Below, piece after piece: positions 1 through 8,340 of a stretch of DNA of 64,000 bases. The stretch is taken from contig JAHHHQ010000057.1 of the NCBI GenBank assembly GCA_019359285.1, positions 21,622 to 85,621 on the forward strand. Direction: 5' to 3'. Origin of the DNA: Nodosilinea sp. WJT8-NPBG4 (lineage in GTDB: Bacteria > Cyanobacteriota > Cyanobacteriia > Phormidesmidales > Phormidesmidaceae). Position 1 is the first letter of the stretch, and every line of letters begins with the position of its first letter. The notes below the pieces were generated by a model. The model saw nothing but the letters and a program-made list of their open reading frames with translations. It was not told the origin of the DNA and made no database searches. Position numbers and translations under genes: made by a program.

Positions 1-297
1 GTAGCGGGTGTCGTCGTAGAGCACCTGCGTGCCTTCTTCAGCAGAGGCTTCGGGGGCCTTGCGAACGCCGGCAACAGATACGCTGTCAGCGGTTACCTGC
101 ACATCGAGGTCGGCAGCGGTGACGCCCACCAAGTGAGCCGTCAACACAAACTCATGGCCGTGGTCAACTAAGCGAATGGCAGGAGCCCAATCGGTCTTGG
201 TCAGCGCTTCACTGGTGAGATCGCCAAAGGCATCATTGATCTGACGACGAATGGCGTTGATTTCGCTAATGGGGTCTAAGTAGCGACGAATAATCAT
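1..297 (-). CDS. Hsp20/alpha-crystallin small heat shock protein (3' end outside window)
   Basis: The first 99 residues are visible; the C-terminus lies beyond base 1. The protein begins MIIRRYLDPI and has the short N-terminal arm with a DPI..IR..I-type segment that precedes the alpha-crystallin fold. From about residue 37 (WAPAIRLVDHGHEFVL) it matches the start of the ACD beta-sandwich, followed by the HLVGVTAADLDVQV strand region. Small heat shock proteins are ATP-independent chaperones that hold unfolding proteins; in cyanobacteria some associate with thylakoids. The start is well supported by an AGGAGGA Shine-Dalgarno at 307-313, nine bases before the ATG. The family call is secure, the subfamily is not. 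Confidence 0.85.
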   Translation of the reverse strand, partial: MIIRRYLDPISEINAIRRQINDAFGDLTSEALTKTDWAPAIRLVDHGHEFVLTAHLVGVTAADLDVQVTADSVSVAGVRKAPEASAEEGTQVLYDDTRY

Positions 298-524
298 AGA
301 TTCTAATCCTCCTGATACTTGCCTTTGCAAACGTCTAAGGTGAGTCAGGTCAAGCATTTGCGCTTTTACCCTCTACAGCTACTATGGTGCGTCAGAGTTG
401 CTTGCACCTCCAGTCGTAGGAACCCTACTGAGATGGCGAACTTCCCCACCGAACTGGTTGTGGGGTTAACCGTAGGGCGATCGCACCCCCAAGCTATGGG
501 CTAAGAATGTTAAAGCGACGGTCG

Positions 525-667
525 CGATCGCGTTTGCAGGACGGTGACATGCCATTGCAGCTTGATGACATGCCATTGCAGCTTGATGACATGTGATTGC
601 AGGGCAGTGATACGCGATTGCGGCGCAGTGATATGCGATTGCGGCGCAGTGATATGCGATTGCAGCA
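525..667. repeat. Degenerate 21-bp tandem repeat (minisatellite)
   Basis: Five full units in register start at 546, 567, 588, 609 and 630, with a partial sixth from 651 and a decayed unit before 546. The first two units are identical; the last three form a second subtype with a core of GCGATTGCGGCGCAGTGATA. Each unit carries a GCGATTGC or GCCATTGC core, one base from HIP1. Because 21 is divisible by three, one reverse frame reads as a heptad repeat, but no ribosome-binding site or family similarity supports translation. The region lies between the hsp20 promoter side and the DUF1517 gene. Confidence 0.85.
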
Positions 668-875
668 AGCTCTGACGACTTAAATTCTTTGTGAGTACCA
701 TAGCAATTAGTGTTTTCCTTCAGCCAGCCCCACCTCAGTATGAACAACGGCGATTCCCATAGGGATCGCGGCGGGAATTGCTTCAAATGTTCAGCGCCAG
801 CCAGCCACGGTTTTCCCTGTCAAATCTCAGTCGTACCTTTGAATTTATGACTGAGCTATACCGTTTGCGATCGCG

Positions 876-1973
876 CTACAGCGTGACCAGGTCGGGATAG
901 TTAGCAATCAGTTCATCGCCGCTGAGGCTATCGCTAGGGTCTTGGGGCGTCCACAGCAGTTCATACACCAGCAGGTAGGCGGGCGAAATAGAGCCCAAGC
1001 GCTGCAATACCGCCTTTAAGTCAGCAACAGAATTAACGGTGCTAAACAGGGGGCGATCGTCCGCTGTGCCCAGCAGCAGCGTCACCACAATATGAGAGGC
1101 CACATCTTGGCTTGGTCCACCGGGCATAGTCCGTCGCTGCACTTCGCCGCCCACATTTACCAAAGTTTCGACGGTAAACTTGCTGCGCTCTTGAATCGAC
1201 AGCCGCTCAAACCGTTCCGCCGCCTGCTCGCGCCCAGCCACCGTCTGCGACTCGGCCCGCACATGGGTCCAATAGTCGGGGTGACGCAGCAGCGCCAGCA
1301 CTGTTTCACGCAGCTGGGTGGCCAGCCCCGCTGGGGTAGTGAGGTCAGCGTTGACAGCGATGCGATCGAGGTCGCGCTGAAGATCTCTTGCTCCCGCTAG
1401 CAGCACTATCTGTAGGCGCGTCACGGTGACAATGTCGTTGAGCAGCTCGCTCTGGCTACCCGCCGCTGCTGGGTCGTCAAACCTACGACTGCCGCCCTGC
1501 ATATAGTTAAACGCGATGGGCAGCAAAATAAACCCCACCACCACAATCACAATCAAAAATCCACCGCCGCCACCGCCACCGCCCGTGCCCACATACACCG
1601 GAGCAGGAGCGTAGGTGGGGTAGGGCACAATCACCGGCCCCGGAGCTGAGCGATAGCCGTAGCCACCGCCATAGCCGCCGCCATAGCCACCGCTGTAGCC
1701 ACCACCATAGCTAGGCAAACTGCGCGGAGCCGAAGGCGCAGGCGCAGAGGAACGGCCGAAGGAGCCCCCCCGGCTCATGCCGCCGCTGACAGCCTGTTCT
1801 CTAATAGTCCCCGACGACCCAAAGCCCTGGCTAAGCCGCTGTTCGATCGCCCCTAGGGAAAGGTGATGGCTCTTAACCACCGGCACTACCCCCAGATAGA
1901 CCACCATCGCAATCATGACGGTGATAGCAGCAATCATCCACCAAAGCCGCTTAAAGCTAGAGCTCACCTGCAT
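876..1973 (-). CDS. DUF1517 family membrane protein
   Basis: About 365 residues. An N-terminal hydrophobic segment (about residues 10-30) is followed by a Ser/Pro- and Gly/Tyr-rich linker with GGGYGGGY-type runs (about 75-110), a second hydrophobic stretch (FLIVIVVVGFILLPIAF, about 138-155) and a soluble alpha/beta domain (about 175-360) typical of DUF1517, a family of cyanobacterial and plastid proteins. Its function is not established. The ATG at 1973 is preferred over the GTG one codon upstream. It is a single gene, transcribed away from the next gene on the plus strand. Confidence 0.8.
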   Translation of the reverse strand: MQVSSSFKRLWWMIAAITVMIAMVVYLGVVPVVKSHHLSLGAIEQRLSQGFGSSGTIREQAVSGGMSRGGSFGRSSAPAPSAPRSLPSYGGGYSGGYGGGYGGGYGYRSAPGPVIVPYPTYAPAPVYVGTGGGGGGGGFLIVIVVVGFILLPIAFNYMQGGSRRFDDPAAAGSQSELLNDIVTVTRLQIVLLAGARDLQRDLDRIAVNADLTTPAGLATQLRETVLALLRHPDYWTHVRAESQTVAGREQAAERFERLSIQERSKFTVETLVNVGGEVQRRTMPGGPSQDVASHIVVTLLLGTADDRPLFSTVNSVADLKAVLQRLGSISPAYLLVYELLWTPQDPSDSLSGDELIANYPDLVTL

Positions 1974-2377
1974 CACGGGTTCTCCAATAGTTCATTCAAC
2001 GTAGAGTTTGAAGATCGCCTGAAACCTCTCCTTGAGTATCCAAGAAACTCCCTAGCTTGGGGGTTAATAATCCTAAACTCGTCGGCAGCAGCACCGTTGA
2101 AGGCACAAGCAGCATGATCGCACCTGAGATTAGGTGAAGGGGTTAGGCAGCACCGGCGCAGACCTAGCCATGGCGCATCCACCGCTTGGGGAGGCATCGT
2201 CATTAGTCAGCGGGGACCTAGGCAGGTTGCGTTGCCAAAACCGTAACTCCACACCGCTTCCTTATAGTTCATTGATAAATTGCCTAAGGACTCAGGGGAG
2301 ATACAGTCAGCATTTTGAGCCATGCCTAAGCAGAAGACTGTAGTTCTCCCGGCTGAACGTTAGGTGTGAGATTAATC
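1974..2377. other. Divergent intergenic region, no gene seen
   Basis: This 400-base stretch separates the divergent DUF1517 and YbaY-like genes. I see no convincing ORF, RNA or inverted repeat. The promoters of both flanking genes should lie here, but no clear -35/-10 pair can be picked with confidence. Confidence 0.5.
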
Positions 2378-3577
2378 ATGAACAAGCGAGTATTTTCTGC
2401 TCTTCTAAGCGCTGGCTTAGCAGCCACCTCCCTAGGCAGTGGGGCGATAACCGGAGATCAGGCCATGGCGCAAACCCAGCCCGAATGGCACAACTGCATG
2501 ACCCGTGAGGTCTTTACCCCTGAGAAACAGGTTTGGTGCGATCGTTGGAACACCCTAGTCAACGGCACCTACATTGTGCCTCTAGGTTTTGGTCCCGAGC
2601 CCACCTTTGAAACCGTCACCCTGGAAAATGGCGAGTACAATCGTCCCGGCGAACTGCTGGTCGGCAGGGCCAAAGAGCCGAACTGGCTGGCCTTTGGCGA
2701 CATCAACGGCGATGGCAAAACCGATGCCGCTATATTCTTCGGCGTCAACCAAGGAGGCGGCACCAACCTGGTCACCTACGTGGCTGCTGTAATGGATATC
2801 GACGGTGCAGCCCAGGCTCTGCGCCCCGTCGCTGTGGGTGAGCGCATTATGCTCAACGGCCCCACCACCATTGAAAATCAACGCATTAACGTATCGCAGC
2901 TAACCCAAACCGAGGTGATCAACCGCAGCTTCGTGGTCAATAGCGATAGCCTCAGCGAACTGGCTCAGCTGCCAGGGCCGGTGGATTCCAGCATGCCTGA
3001 CGGCACCATCGTGTTTTCGCAAACGCCGACCTATGCGGTGAGGGTGTTTACCCAGCAGGGCCAGCCCCGCATCAATTTGTTTAACAAATCCACTGGGCAG
3101 CAAGAGCTGAATGCCGCCCCAGCTACTACCAACGTTTCGGCTGGGGGCGTCACCTTCACCCACGGCGGCACTCCCTCGGTAGCGGTGAACATTGCCGCTG
3201 ACGTTACCCAAACGATCGAGGTCAACAACGCCGTGCAAACCAACTCTGCCAGCGTCACCGGCACCGTCAGCTATCTGCCCCGCATTGCCATGCCCCCCAA
3301 CGCTATTTTGGAGGTCAGCCTGGTAGATGTCAGCCGGGCCAATGCGCCTGCGATCGTGCTGGCCTCCCAGGGGACGGTGTTTGGCGATCGCCAAGTGCCG
3401 ATTCCCTTTGAGCTGGTCTACAATCCCGATCAGATTGACCCACGCTTGAGCTACGCAGTGCAGGCCCGCATTACTGTCGATGGGGATCTGCGATTTACCA
3501 CGACTAGCCGCTTTGCAGTGATCACCCAGGGCAACCCTACCAATGTAGAAGTTCTGGTTGAGCAGATTTCGCGGTAA
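2378..3577 (+). CDS. Secreted protein with C-terminal YbaY/YscW-like domain
   Basis: About 399 residues. A signal peptide ends near the AMA-QTQ cleavage site (about residue 31). The central part contains a DINGDGKTD segment, which resembles a calcium-binding EF-like or FG-GAP loop (about 110-118). The C-terminal 110 residues (about 285-395: VSGTVSYLPRIAMPPNAILEVSLVDVS and on) match the YbaY-type lipoprotein/YscW chaperone fold (PF09619), a small beta-domain of unknown role in Gram-negative envelopes. It is expected in the periplasm or at the outer membrane. The ATG at 2378 is preferred because it directly precedes the lysine-containing signal peptide; a GTG at 2366 is possible. Confidence 0.7.
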   Translation: MNKRVFSALLSAGLAATSLGSGAITGDQAMAQTQPEWHNCMTREVFTPEKQVWCDRWNTLVNGTYIVPLGFGPEPTFETVTLENGEYNRPGELLVGRAKEPNWLAFGDINGDGKTDAAIFFGVNQGGGTNLVTYVAAVMDIDGAAQALRPVAVGERIMLNGPTTIENQRINVSQLTQTEVINRSFVVNSDSLSELAQLPGPVDSSMPDGTIVFSQTPTYAVRVFTQQGQPRINLFNKSTGQQELNAAPATTNVSAGGVTFTHGGTPSVAVNIAADVTQTIEVNNAVQTNSASVTGTVSYLPRIAMPPNAILEVSLVDVSRANAPAIVLASQGTVFGDRQVPIPFELVYNPDQIDPRLSYAVQARITVDGDLRFTTTSRFAVITQGNPTNVEVLVEQISR

Positions 3578-3878
3578 GCCCAGGGCAGCGAGTGGTTCTA
3601 TCGGCGATCAAACTGGCCGAGAGAACCACCCGCAACCCAATGCTGTTTACTTCCCCTAGTTCTACCAGAACAAGCAGCGCAAGGGTCCTAGCTAGGCTGC
3701 ACCAAAGCTTTTGCCAGGCCGCCTTTTGCCAGGCTAAAGGCATTAGATTCAGTATTAGCCCCTAAGCCTCTAAACAGGCTCTCCGAGGAAATACTGAGTA
3801 CATCTGCTCATTAGCTTAGGTTATCAAATCAACACACAATCAGTAGAGATTGTGTTAATGGAAATCTGTAATTGTTGT
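3578..3878. other. Intergenic region, no protein gene seen
   Basis: No supported ORF. It contains a short hairpin, CACAATC-AGTAGA-GATTGTG, at about 3834-3853, and leads into the candidate small-RNA locus that follows. Confidence 0.4.
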
Positions 3879-3890
3879 TACAATGAGAGA

Positions 3891-4039
3891 CGGAGGAGAT
3901 GAGAGCCCTCCAGCGGAAAAATTATCTAACCTTAGGCACTGCAAAAAGTGCTGGGTTTTGGTGGTTTCTTCCAGACTGAGAGAACAACGTAGATATTTAG
4001 TATCACCCACGTCGGCTTCCCTAGGGAGCCGATTTTTTT
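3891..4039 (+). ncRNA. Candidate small RNA ending in an intrinsic terminator
   Basis: A strong plus-strand terminator at 4012-4039 lies 435 bases past the nearest plus-strand stop codon (3577) and before an oppositely oriented gene, so it probably ends its own transcript. A TACAAT -10 hexamer at 3879-3884 with a weak TTAATG 18 bases upstream (3855-3860) would start an RNA near 3891, giving about 150 nt. Inside are two hairpins: GGAGG..CCTCC (about 3892-3909) and GCACT-GCAAAA-AGTGC (about 3937-3952). I do not recognise the family. An alternative is a long 3' UTR of the preceding gene. Confidence 0.35.
4012..4039 (+). terminator. Rho-independent terminator
   Basis: A nine-pair stem (TCGGCTTCC with GGGAGCCGA, one G-T pair) closes a three-base loop CTA and is followed by seven T (4033-4039). 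It sits 25 bases from the convergent CocE-type gene. Confidence 0.8.
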
Positions 4040-4063
4040 ATTCTTTACGATCGCGATCGCCCT

Positions 4064-5767
4064 TCACTCTGCCGTTAGAGGTAACTTCACGCAGGAAGGG
4101 TAAACCGGCCCGTGGGCAAGGGTTACGGTGACGATCTGATGGTCTATCTGAGCGCAGTCCCCAGGCCTCGCCCCGGTACCGCTATTCACTGCGTAGGCCG
4201 GAAAACAAGACGCCGCCACGCTCAGCCGCAGGCAATGCCCCGGGGCCAGGGTACAGGCCGTGGGTTGTAGGGACAGCGTCACCCTTTTGGGGTCAGGATT
4301 GGCTACATCGGCATTATTAACCCGGCACTGCCCCTGGGCGAGGTTGATCACCCGACTATCGCCGTGCACCTCCGAGAGCACCACGCTGAGGTCAAAGCTG
4401 AGGGCATCAGCTCGGCAGTAAAGGGTAACGATCGCCGTCCCTACCAGCGTCAGCCCTTCAGTCAGGGGAGCAGTCGTGTAGGTCAGTACGTCGGAGCGGC
4501 TGTCAATCGCCCCTCGTTCGAAGGGGCCAGACGGCAAGCCGCAGTGACCACCTAGGGATGGCACTGGTCGCCAAGGGTCATGTACTATCACGTCTTCAGT
4601 CGGGGATGCCGGTTGTCTCGGGAGCTGAAATAAGTGCGGGCTGAGCACACCGTCATCACTGCGCATCCCCGCCAGGCCGCTGCTGCTGAGGTAGAAGGGT
4701 TGGCCGGGGTTGGCTGGCCAGCGATCGCGCCCCTGCCACTGGTTCACCCCCATCACAAACAGCTGGATAGGAGATTTAGCGCCGGTCTCAGAGGAAGAAT
4801 CCTTCAAGAACCGGTCGAACCAGCGAATTTGCAGGCGATCGATCGGGCTGTCGGCCTCAGGGCCAAAATCCACCGCCCCCACCCGGCGGCTCCAGGGCAA
4901 ATGTCCCCAGGGGCCAATCCACAGTTCTTGGGTGGCGCTGCCTTGGGACACCATTTGCTGATACAGGCGCAGGTTGCCCCGTAGGTAGGGGTCGTACCAG
5001 CCGCCAACATGCAGCATGGGCAAATTCACCGCTGCTAGGTCTGGCTTGAGCGCCTGCCAGTAGTCATCGAGCTGAGGGCGATCGAGCCACTGGTGAAAGA
5101 AAGAATCGGGAGCATAGGTCTTCAGCACCTCGGGCCGGGCAGGAAAAGCATCCCCCAGGGGCAAGGCATGGGCAGCCTGTCGTAGCGCCTGATATGCCAC
5201 GGCATCCTGGTTTAGACGAGCGGTTTCAGCGGCGAGCTGAAGCGCCCAGCCCAAGCCAGTTTGTAGGGGTAAAGCCCCGTTTTCATACGCCCAGTCAGAG
5301 TAAGGGTCATAGCCCACCATGGCTGGGGCGATCGCTCTCAACGCAGACGGCTGCCTCGCCGCCGCATACAGCTGGGTCATCCCCTGATAAGAAAACCCGT
5401 ACATGCCCACCGCCCCACTGCTTTGGGGTAGATTTGCCGCCCACTGGACTGTGGCATAGCCGTCGTCGGCCTCGTGGCGAAACAGGTCAAACTCTCCACC
5501 AGAGGTACCCCGCCCCCGCACATCTTGAATCACCACAATGTAGCCGTGGCTGGCGTACCAGCTAGGGTGAGCATAGACCACAGTGGATGCGATCGCTCGA
5601 CCGTAGGGCTGTCGCATCAGCAGCACCGGAAATAGCCCCTCGCCGATGGGATAGTACACATCGGCATCAAGGTGAATCGCCTCCCCCTCGGGCGGCGAGA
5701 CTGGCGGGGACAGCACCAGCTTCAGGGTTTGCGGGGAAGCAACAGCGTAGAGGCCAGGAGTGAGCAA
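4064..5767 (-). CDS. CocE/NonD-type serine hydrolase (X-Pro dipeptidyl-peptidase S15 family)
   Basis: 567 residues, normal for the CocE/NonD family of alpha/beta hydrolases that cleave esters or N-acyl dipeptides. The nucleophile is the serine in GFSYQG (about residue 126), in the family G-x-S-Y-x-G context. HVGGWYDPYL supplies the acid and IGPWGHLPW the histidine. The C-terminal third (from about 400) is the jelly-roll beta-domain characteristic of X-Pro dipeptidyl peptidases, ending PVYPSCVKLPL. No signal peptide, so probably cytoplasmic. The natural substrate is unknown. A cupin gene follows upstream in the same direction, 69 bases away. Confidence 0.85.
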   Translation of the reverse strand: MLTPGLYAVASPQTLKLVLSPPVSPPEGEAIHLDADVYYPIGEGLFPVLLMRQPYGRAIASTVVYAHPSWYASHGYIVVIQDVRGRGTSGGEFDLFRHEADDGYATVQWAANLPQSSGAVGMYGFSYQGMTQLYAAARQPSALRAIAPAMVGYDPYSDWAYENGALPLQTGLGWALQLAAETARLNQDAVAYQALRQAAHALPLGDAFPARPEVLKTYAPDSFFHQWLDRPQLDDYWQALKPDLAAVNLPMLHVGGWYDPYLRGNLRLYQQMVSQGSATQELWIGPWGHLPWSRRVGAVDFGPEADSPIDRLQIRWFDRFLKDSSSETGAKSPIQLFVMGVNQWQGRDRWPANPGQPFYLSSSGLAGMRSDDGVLSPHLFQLPRQPASPTEDVIVHDPWRPVPSLGGHCGLPSGPFERGAIDSRSDVLTYTTAPLTEGLTLVGTAIVTLYCRADALSFDLSVVLSEVHGDSRVINLAQGQCRVNNADVANPDPKRVTLSLQPTACTLAPGHCLRLSVAASCFPAYAVNSGTGARPGDCAQIDHQIVTVTLAHGPVYPSCVKLPLTAE

Positions 5768-5836
5768 GGGTTTACGGAGCAGTAGGAGTAGGCTTGGGCC
5801 ACCCGAGGAATATAAAGGAGGAACCTGTAGCGACCC

Positions 5837-6322
5837 TTAGGGGTTAGGGGAATCGTGACGGCCTAAAACAGCCAAATCTTCATTGTCTAGCTCAACGGGG
5901 GTGCCGCTGCGAATCAGCTCAGCAAAGTCTTCGTTGGGCACCATGATGCACAGAGTATAGAGCCGGGTAGGGCCAGTATTTTCGACCACGTGCACCCCAT
6001 TAGGGGGCACCAAAATGCTATCTCCTGCTTGAATGGCAACGGTTTTGCCATCGCAGGTGGCACGGCCCTCGCCCTTGAGCACAAAGAACATCTCAACAGC
6101 GACCTGATGGCGGTTGGGAGGTGTTTTGCCGCCAACGTCAAAGATTTCGACGCAGTAGGTCAGCGACATATTGGCAATGGTGGGATCAAACACCAGGGCC
6201 AGGCGGTTGCTATCGCCGGGGCTAATGCGAAAAGCCTGGTAATCCTTCGGCGACTTATACACCGGAACAACGCAGCTAGTAGGCAACGAGCAGGTCAAGG
6301 GATCCATAACCACAGTATCCAT
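5837..6322 (-). CDS. Cupin-domain protein
   Basis: 161 residues with one cupin_2 barrel. Motif 1 is degenerate (NRHQVAVEMFFVLKGEG, about 77-93); motif 2 is GDSILVPPNGVHVVENTG (about 107-124). Possible metal ligands are His78, Glu83 and the His of NGVHVV. Cupins of this size bind small organic acids or act as non-enzymatic sensors; no substrate can be assigned. It may be cotranscribed with the CocE-type hydrolase that follows it. An in-frame ATG at 6307 is an alternative start. Confidence 0.75.
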   Translation of the reverse strand: MDTVVMDPLTCSLPTSCVVPVYKSPKDYQAFRISPGDSNRLALVFDPTIANMSLTYCVEIFDVGGKTPPNRHQVAVEMFFVLKGEGRATCDGKTVAIQAGDSILVPPNGVHVVENTGPTRLYTLCIMVPNEDFAELIRSGTPVELDNEDLAVLGRHDSPNP

Positions 6323-6530
6323 AACCGGTTGGCCTAACGGAACGGCATGACTATGCTAAACAGACTCCCGCGCAGATCACAGTAGCTCACCACACCGTTC
6401 ATAAAAAGTTGCTTACCCAGAGGTTCCCGTCGAAGTTAAAACTACAAATTTAAGGGGGCAAAAATGGCTTCAACGGTTGGCAAATTAGCTCTGTAGCCTT
6501 TGGACTCTAAAGAGATTGCGTAGGATCTTT
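6323..6530. other. Divergent intergenic region, nothing recognised
   Basis: This is the upstream region of the cupin gene (minus) and the response regulator (plus). A GGGGG-AAAAATG context at about 6453-6466 opens only a ten-codon frame. Nothing else is supported. Confidence 0.4.
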
Positions 6531-6704
6531 ATGAAGTCCCTGGCTGGGGCAGTTTAGGGTTACGCTAAACCTCAGTATCCCCATCTGGCTGTGGTGCTAG
6601 ACCAGCGGGGAAATTTAGAAACGCCTGGATTGATCTGCTACCGCTATCGACGCTATTCGTTCTCCAGGTCTATGGTTACTCCCTTGGTCTCAAACGCAGC
6701 ATGA
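6531..6704 (+). pseudogene. Possible decayed small ORF with an in-frame TAG
   Basis: From the ATG at 6531 one frame reads 57 codons to a TGA overlapping the ATG of the next gene (ATGA at 6701-6704), but is broken by a TAG at 6555-6557. The part after the stop (KPQYPHLAVVLDQRGNLETP) has protein-like composition. It could be the remnant of a small gene translationally coupled to the response regulator, or chance. I do not recognise it. Confidence 0.2.
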
Positions 6705-7834
6705 TCGACATCCTCATCATTGAGCACGATGCCGCTACAGAGCAGTTTTTGGTCAGCGCTCTCAAGCAGCAGGGTTACAGTGTAACCACGGCCCGCAGTG
6801 GGGCAGAAGGCCTCACCCTGGCCGAAAAGCTACTGCCGGGGGTAATCATCTGCGACTGGAATATTCCAGGCACCATCGACGGGTTGGCCATCTGCCAGGC
6901 CCTTAAGCATCATCCGGTGCTCTCGATTACGTCACTGCTGCTGCTGACGGCCCGCTATAGCACCGCCGACCGAGTCAAGGGGCTGGAGATGGGGGCCGAC
7001 GACCTGCTCTCGAAACCAGTGGATATTAACGAGCTCAATGCGCGGGTGCGGGCAGGGCTGCGCATCTACCAGCTCACCCAAGACCTGCGCCAGCAAAAGC
7101 AGCGGATGGAAGCTGAAATGGCGGAAGCGGAGGGCTACGTGCGATCGCTCCTGCCCAACGACCAAGTCGGCAGAGTACCCATCCAATCACGATTTTTGCC
7201 CTCTCAGCAGCTCGGCGGCGACTGCTACGACTACTACTGGCTCGACCCCGACTATCTAGTGATGTATTTGCTCGATGTCTCAGGCCACGGGCTAGGGTCG
7301 GCGCTGCTCTCTACATCGGTGTTGAACGTGCTGCGCGCTCAGTCGCTGCCCGATGTCAGCTTCTACCGCCCCGAAAAGGTGCTGCGGGCGCTCAACGAAA
7401 CCTTTCAGATGAGCGATCAGAACCAAAAATATTTCACCATCTGGTATGGCGTGCTCAACTGCGCCAACCGCCAGCTGCTCTACGCCAGCGCCGGCCATCC
7501 CCCGGCGGTGCTGGTGTCGATTGATGCCGACCAAAAGGTGACCACCACCCGCCTGCGCACCCCCGGCATGCCCGTGGGCATGCTGCCCGAGGCCAAGTAC
7601 CAGTGGCAGCGCTGCCAGCTGCCCCCCAACAGTAGCCTTTATTTATTCAGCGACGGCCTCTACGAGGTGCTGCAAGACAATCAGCAGTACCTCGGATTAG
7701 ACAATTTTGTGGATTTGCTAGCCGTGGCCAAGCGCGAGCGCAGCATCGACCACATTCTCGATACCGTAATTAAGTGCCAGGCGGGGGAGGTCGCCAGCGA
7801 CGATATGTCTTTAATGATGGTTAACTTAGACTAG
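6701..7834 (+). CDS. Response regulator with PP2C-type (RsbU/SpoIIE) phosphatase domain
   Basis: 377 residues. The N-terminal receiver domain has phosphoacceptor Asp52 (IICDWNIPG) and conserved Lys105 (LLSKPVD). A short coiled coil (about 125-148, QDLRQQKQRMEAEMAEAE) leads to a PP2C domain (about 150-377) with the metal-binding motifs GGDCYDYY, LLDVSGHG, ASAGHPP, LFSDGLYE and DDMS. Proteins of this architecture dephosphorylate STAS anti-sigma-factor antagonists in response to a histidine kinase. A STAS gene faces it only 119 bases away, which fits a partner-switching pair. No anti-sigma kinase of the RsbW type is present nearby. Confidence 0.9.
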   Translation: MIDILIIEHDAATEQFLVSALKQQGYSVTTARSGAEGLTLAEKLLPGVIICDWNIPGTIDGLAICQALKHHPVLSITSLLLLTARYSTADRVKGLEMGADDLLSKPVDINELNARVRAGLRIYQLTQDLRQQKQRMEAEMAEAEGYVRSLLPNDQVGRVPIQSRFLPSQQLGGDCYDYYWLDPDYLVMYLLDVSGHGLGSALLSTSVLNVLRAQSLPDVSFYRPEKVLRALNETFQMSDQNQKYFTIWYGVLNCANRQLLYASAGHPPAVLVSIDADQKVTTTRLRTPGMPVGMLPEAKYQWQRCQLPPNSSLYLFSDGLYEVLQDNQQYLGLDNFVDLLAVAKRERSIDHILDTVIKCQAGEVASDDMSLMMVNLD

Positions 7835-7867
7835 TCTTCAGCCGCATAAATAATCAAATGACTTTCC

Positions 7868-7940
7868 CAAAGGTGTCAGGTTTTAGATATAGGGTTTAGG
7901 GCTAACTCTTATACCTGAAACCTGAAACCTTGTACCCCTT
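7868..7940. repeat. Dispersed intergenic repeat, copy 1
   Basis: This convergent spacer carries a GGTTTAGGG-like block on one side and ACCTGAAACCTGAAACC on the other, forming an imperfect inverted repeat. Similar sequence recurs at about 24228-24290 and 41268-41335. All copies lie just downstream of genes. Here it may terminate both the PP2C and STAS genes. Confidence 0.6.
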
Positions 7941-7953
7941 TTAGTATTTAAAC

Positions 7954-8280
7954 CTAGGACACTTTGAGCTTGGCATCTTCAAAGGCCTGACGGTTTTCAT
8001 AAATTTCAAACACTCGGTCCATACTGGTAAGTTCAAACAGCATACGGACCTGGTCGTTCATAGAGCAAATGCAGAAGCTGCGGTTGAGCGATCGCGCCTT
8101 TTTAAGCAGTACAACCAGCGTGCCCAGCCCCGAGCTATCGATAAAGGTAATCTCTTTTAGGTCAACTAAAATAACTTCAGTTCCTTCCTCGAGTAGTGCC
8201 TCCACAGACTCGCGAAATTCTTCAGCTTTAGTGCTATCTAAAATACCGGTAGGCTCAATAACTTGAACGTTAGAATTCAT
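7954..8280 (-). CDS. STAS-domain anti-sigma factor antagonist (RsbV/SpoIIAA-like)
   Basis: 108 residues, a single STAS domain. The phosphorylation motif is FIDSSGLGTLV, with the target serine at position 49 or 50. Such proteins, when dephosphorylated, bind an anti-sigma or similar kinase-regulator and release its partner. The convergent PP2C response regulator is the obvious candidate phosphatase. In cyanobacteria comparable modules control functions other than sigma factors, so the output is unknown. Confidence 0.9.
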   Translation of the reverse strand: MNSNVQVIEPTGILDSTKAEEFRESVEALLEEGTEVILVDLKEITFIDSSGLGTLVVLLKKARSLNRSFCICSMNDQVRMLFELTSMDRVFEIYENRQAFEDAKLKVS

Positions 8281-8340
8281 AATAAAAAATCATTATCCAA
8301 AATTAACAACTGTTTGGTAGACAGCAACTTAGCCCATTAG

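Noticed and set aside
525..667. Possible CRISPR array
   Set aside because: The repeats are directly adjacent with no spacers, and are too short and too variable.
510..786. A 106-residue reverse ORF with repeated AAIAYHC heptads
   Set aside because: It simply reads through the 21-bp minisatellite; no ribosome-binding site, and its ends are low-quality protein sequence.
3883..4131. 82-residue plus-strand ORF
   Set aside because: It runs through the terminator at 4012-4039 and into the CocE-type gene; composition is not protein-like.
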